DNA of 64,000 bases from NCBI RefSeq assembly GCF_943193175.1, contig NZ_CALPDF010000018.1, positions 1-64,000 on the forward strand, written 5' to 3'. The translations under genes and the position numbers were made by a program. How positions within the stretch are numbered: the stretch's first letter is position 1; every line of letters begins with the position of its first letter. Positions 63,157-64,000 of the stretch are shown here, one piece after another. This DNA comes from Neobacillus muris. GTDB lineage: Bacteria > Bacillota > Bacilli > Bacillales > Cytobacillaceae. Below the pieces are notes generated by a model. It was not told the origin of the DNA. It did not search any database and saw only the letters and a program-made list of their open reading frames with translations.

Positions 63157-64000
63157 ATGAAGGACGGCATCTATCGAAATACTTGCCCAAGGAATTGTTA
63201 TGGAACGTGCAGCATGCTTTCTTATGTGAAAAATGGAAGGCTAATAAAAGTGACAGGAGATCCTGAGCATGGATATTCGAAGGGGAGACTTTGTGCCAAA
63301 GGCTATGCTTATACCCAATATGTGTATAATCAAAATCGACTCAAGTATCCGATGCTGCAAAGCCCAAGAGGGTCAGGAAAATGGAAACGAATTACCTGGG
63401 ATGAAGCCTATACGATTATCGCTGAAAAGATGATTGAATTAAACGAGAGGTATGGATCTAATTTACCTTGCGGCTACAATAAATTTTCTGGGAACCTCGG
63501 GCTGCTTCACTATGCAACAGAAGGTATGTTCAACAGTATCGGGCCGCATACAAAGCCGATTGGGAATCCATGTGCACTCACGGGAAAGGTTGCCAACCAT
63601 CGCTCGTTCGGAAGTCATTTCAGTTCTATTCCGGAGGATATGGCAGGGGCCAAGCTGATTGTACTTTGGGGAGCAAATCCCGCCGTAACGAATGTTCATC
63701 AAATGAAATTTATCTATCAAGCACGAAAAAATGGTGCAAAATTGATTGTCATTGACCCAGTATTCACGCAAACTGCCGCAAAAGCAGATATTTTTATTCA
63801 AATAATCCCGGGCACGGACATGTATTTGGCCCTAGGGATTGCGAAGCTCGTGATTAAAAATAACCGCCATGCCCGAGAATTCCTTGAGAGTGACACAGAA
63901 GGCTGGAACCCATATCGCGCCTATCTAGATAATGAATTATCAATCGATGAAATTTGCCATAAAACCGGTGTAACCATGCAGGTATTAGCGGAAATTAGTG
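63157..64000 (+). CDS. Molybdopterin oxidoreductase, N-terminal part (cut by window end)
   Basis: Open frame from ATG 63157 to the last base (281 codons seen). The start follows TGAGGT. NTCPRNCYGTC...LCAKGYAY (about 8-50) is the N-terminal [4Fe-4S] site, with a Lys after the last Cys (CAKG). Then LKYPM, KRITWDEAY, LIVLWGANPAVTNVHQMKF and LIVIDPVFTQTAAKAD are typical of the family. The Cys in IGNPCALTG may be the molybdenum ligand. Unlike the DmsA-like protein it has no Tat signal, so it should stay in the cytosol. It resembles Bacillus YoaE/YyaE-type enzymes whose substrates are not known. Confidence 0.9.
   Translation, partial: MKDGIYRNTCPRNCYGTCSMLSYVKNGRLIKVTGDPEHGYSKGRLCAKGYAYTQYVYNQNRLKYPMLQSPRGSGKWKRITWDEAYTIIAEKMIELNERYGSNLPCGYNKFSGNLGLLHYATEGMFNSIGPHTKPIGNPCALTGKVANHRSFGSHFSSIPEDMAGAKLIVLWGANPAVTNVHQMKFIYQARKNGAKLIVIDPVFTQTAAKADIFIQIIPGTDMYLALGIAKLVIKNNRHAREFLESDTEGWNPYRAYLDNELSIDEICHKTGVTMQVLAEIS

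Overview
The window comes from a low-GC Gram-positive spore-former-type genome of the family Bacillaceae (Bacillus, Neobacillus or Mesobacillus-like). The evidence is strong AGGAGG-type ribosome binding sites, B. subtilis-like gene orders (yeaC-yeaD-yebA-guaA-pbuG; glcT-ptsG), guanine riboswitches, a GlcT/RAT antiterminator, a Spx-family protein, an IDEAL-domain protein and a sortase-anchored YhcR-like enzyme. Almost every gene is on the minus strand; only the last two genes (a PucR-type regulator and a molybdopterin enzyme cut by the window end) are on the plus strand.

Layout. 1-350: 5' end of a 16S rRNA gene and its tandem promoters. 0.35-3.5 kb: ptsG with its activator glcT and the RAT/terminator switch between them. 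3.6-6.9 kb: three-gene ABC-2 exporter. 7-15 kb: pbuG and guaA, each behind a guanine riboswitch, then the MoxR/DUF58/transglutaminase operon. 15.2-17.8 kb: redox/nitrosative-stress island with a 44-residue protein, a Spx paralogue, an IDEAL protein, an Rrf2 regulator with a visible operator, and a flavohaemoglobin lacking its NAD domain. 17.9-21.1 kb: CynX-type MFS and a secreted CocE-type hydrolase. 21.3-32.7 kb: peptide-use locus with dipeptidase PepV, a complete App/Opp importer, class III aminotransferase, GlcD-type oxidase and an AAA regulator without a recognisable GAFTGA motif. 33-34.7 kb: MarR/MFS pair with a triple operator. 35.1-37.5 kb: broken SulP transporter, then arsR-acr3-arsC. 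37.8-45.1 kb: one gene for a 2309-residue wall-anchored nuclease with two tandem 5'-nucleotidase domains, behind PhoP-like boxes. 45.3-50 kb: mannose-family PTS (manO, IIAB, IIC, IID) plus a Gfo/Idh/MocA oxidoreductase. 50-54.2 kb: LysR, Fe-alcohol dehydrogenase and an old-yellow-enzyme reductase behind a Rex-like site. 54.7-64 kb: anaerobic molybdoenzyme island (moeA, polyferredoxin, DmsC/B/A-like, TorD-like chaperone, PucR-like regulator, second molybdoenzyme).

The most notable reading is in the leader of the mannose PTS operon (49.2-49.5 kb). It carries a decayed copy of the 3' end of glcT followed by a RAT antiterminator element whose 29-base core is identical to the one in front of ptsG, and by its own terminator. 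This suggests a duplicated glcT-ptsG control region was captured by a second glucose/mannose transporter, so that one GlcT protein would switch both. Other structure not explained by genes alone includes the exact 1551-bp tandem duplication inside the wall nuclease gene with a 140-bp identical tract, the PhoP-like boxes, a Rex-like operator, Rrf2-linked repeats, a 12-bp-arm inverted repeat between the two divergent molybdoenzyme transcription units, and Bacillaceae-type palindromic repeats. All functional assignments are by reading the sequence; no database search was run.
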